63,430 nucleotides of DNA. Origin: a bacterium (lineage in GTDB: Bacteria; Krumholzibacteriota; Krumholzibacteriia; LZORAL124-64-63). Positions 62,571-63,430 of the stretch are shown here, in pieces (position 1 is the stretch's first letter; every line of letters starts with the position of its first letter). The DNA lies in NCBI GenBank assembly GCA_020440705.1, contig JAGRNP010000007.1, positions 1 to 63,430 of the forward strand, written 5' to 3'. The notes beneath the pieces are model-generated. The model was not told where the DNA came from. It saw only the letters and a program-made list of their open reading frames with translations, and ran no database searches. The position numbers and the translations under genes are program-made.

Positions 62571-62975
62571 TCAGTCCGGATCGCCCGGCAGCAGCACGAC
62601 GTCGACGGGGATCCCCGACAGGGCGCAGGCCTGGACGAGGGCCTGGTGGTAGGGGGCGACCTGCCGCAGGCGGAACGGGTCGGCGGTGTGGTACTCCACG
62701 TGCGTGGCCCGGTCGCGGGACAGGGCGGCCGCGATCTCCGCGGCCATGGCGGGCACCTCGTCCTCGCGCAGCAGGTGGTCGTACCAGGGCAGCGGCGTCT
62801 CGGGGGCCAGCAGCCCGTACCGCCCCGAGACGATGCGGAAGGCCCACGCCGAGCCGCGGCGGCGGGCCTCCCGGTGCAGCTCGGCGATGCGCGGGCTGAG
62901 GTAGCGGCGGATGGCCGGCAGCGGTCGGCTGCCGGGCCGCTTCCGGCCGGCGCAGTAGGTGCAGAGGATCTTCAT
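62571..62975 (-). CDS. DUF6884-like small protein
   Basis: A 134-residue protein opening MKILCTYCAGRKRPG, followed by FRIVSGRYGLLAPETPLPWYDHLL. The CxxC start and the SG-x-YGLL segment are features of DUF6884-type proteins found near restriction or nucleic-acid genes. ATG shortly after GGAGG. Function unknown. Confidence 0.6.
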   Translation of the reverse strand: MKILCTYCAGRKRPGSRPLPAIRRYLSPRIAELHREARRRGSAWAFRIVSGRYGLLAPETPLPWYDHLLREDEVPAMAAEIAAALSRDRATHVEYHTADPFRLRQVAPYHQALVQACALSGIPVDVVLLPGDPD

Positions 62976-63021
62976 GGACCTCCGGAGGCGCCGTTCCGTG
63001 CGGTGCCGGTTTCGGGACGGC

Positions 63022-63430
63022 TCAGCCTGCGCCGCAGCCGTTGCCGCAGCCCTGGCCGCGGCCGCCGCGCCCGCGGCCATCCCGCCCGTGACCCTTGCCC
63101 CGTCCGGCGTTCGCCGGACCGCGCTCCCAGTCGCTGGACACGATCGCCTCGTAGGCGGCCGCCTCGAGATGCTGCGGCGTGTAGGTCGCTCCCTGGGCGA
63201 CGAGGCGGGTGCTGAACGCCCGCAGATGGTTGCGCGAGCCCTTGGCCAGATTGGCGTAGACCTGCCGGATGTCGGCGTTGTCCAGGTCGCCGGCCAGGGC
63301 CCGCTCCAGGTCGCTGAGATCGAGTTCCTCGACCAGTGCGCCGACGGCGAGCGCTTCGGTGAGCGAGGCGCGGCCGCGGGCCACGAGCTCGTCGTGCAGC
63401 TCCTGCAGGGTGCGGTCGGTTTTTTTTTTT
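63022..63430 (-). CDS. DUF2202 ferritin-like protein (5' end cut by contig edge)
   Basis: Partial: the frame is open to the right edge, ending at an A-run (poly-T on the plus strand). The visible ~130 residues contain a DUF2202-like helical bundle (LEELDLSDLERA..., VYANLAKGSRNHLRAF, LVAQGATYTPQHLE) and a Gly/Arg-rich tail with two cysteines (GQGCGNGCGAG). DUF2202 proteins are ferritin-like, possibly metal binding. Confidence 0.7.
   Translation of the reverse strand, partial: KKKTDRTLQELHDELVARGRASLTEALAVGALVEELDLSDLERALAGDLDNADIRQVYANLAKGSRNHLRAFSTRLVAQGATYTPQHLEAAAYEAIVSSDWERGPANAGRGKGHGRDGRGRGGRGQGCGNGCGAG

Overview
The window is a GC-rich (roughly 70% G+C) stretch of a Gram-negative, outer-membrane-bearing chromosome. 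It carries a TonB-dependent receptor followed by a DUF4249 lipoprotein, secreted proteins with FlgD-like C-terminal domains, a six-bladed-propeller protein, the futalosine menaquinone gene mqnD, and promoters of the form TTG-N20-TAnnTT. Together these point to the FCB side of bacteria (a Krumholzibacteriota/Eisenbacteria-like lineage), probably a metagenome contig. No rRNA, tRNA, CRISPR, phage or insertion sequence was seen. Two internal stretches are degenerate Illumina adapter sequence and interrupt mscL and a murU-amgK gene. The last gene runs off the right edge into a poly-T run.

Layout. 0-9.3 kb: a four-PAS hybrid sensor kinase, a MATE exporter, a YkgJ-type cysteine-cluster protein, a propeller protein, and a divergent two-component system. 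Four 10-bp-phased GTTAA-type repeats lie between the last two. 9.3-15.7 kb: a small outer-membrane protein with an in-frame TGA, a POT peptide transporter, two hypothetical proteins and an M2 peptidase. 15.8-22.7 kb (minus): an extracellular-electron-transfer operon of an 11-heme cytochrome, an MtrB/PioB-type porin, a TetR regulator, a multiheme lipoprotein cytochrome with an in-frame TGA, and a four-domain rhodanese lipoprotein. 23-32.8 kb: mscL (broken), mqnD, envelope proteins, glycosyltransferases and a MurNAc salvage pair (namZ, murU-amgK). 32.9-44.6 kb: malQ, transporters, secreted proteins, a GH16 glucanase and a thioredoxin-fold protein with an in-frame TGA. 44.6-51.5 kb: thyX, hutU and a CarH-type B12 photoreceptor locus controlling fasciclin and DUF4397 proteins. 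51.6-63.4 kb: an ABC/FtsX-lipocalin operon, a DUF523-DUF1722 protein, a TonB receptor-DUF4249 pair, a C1 peptidase, signal peptidase I and two small genes.

The main discovery is that three genes are each interrupted by a single in-frame TGA that fits selenocysteine insertion. In every case the frame continues into the rest of the expected protein. In every case a stem-loop lies at the distance and with the apical G expected of a bacterial SECIS element. The first (9417) has the same loop (GGTCT) and the same 18-nt spacing as I recall for E. coli fdhF. The second is in the decaheme lipoprotein of the electron-transfer operon. The third forms a U-x-x-C redox motif in an ArsC/Spx-like protein. 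No selA, selB, selC or selD gene is in the window.

The second notable system is the CarH locus. The protein keeps the W-x9-EH and QHxxG photoreceptor motifs. Operators with 11-bp spacing matching nTnTACAnnnn lie both at its own promoter and on the -35 region of the fasciclin promoter, which suggests light-controlled production of secreted surface proteins.
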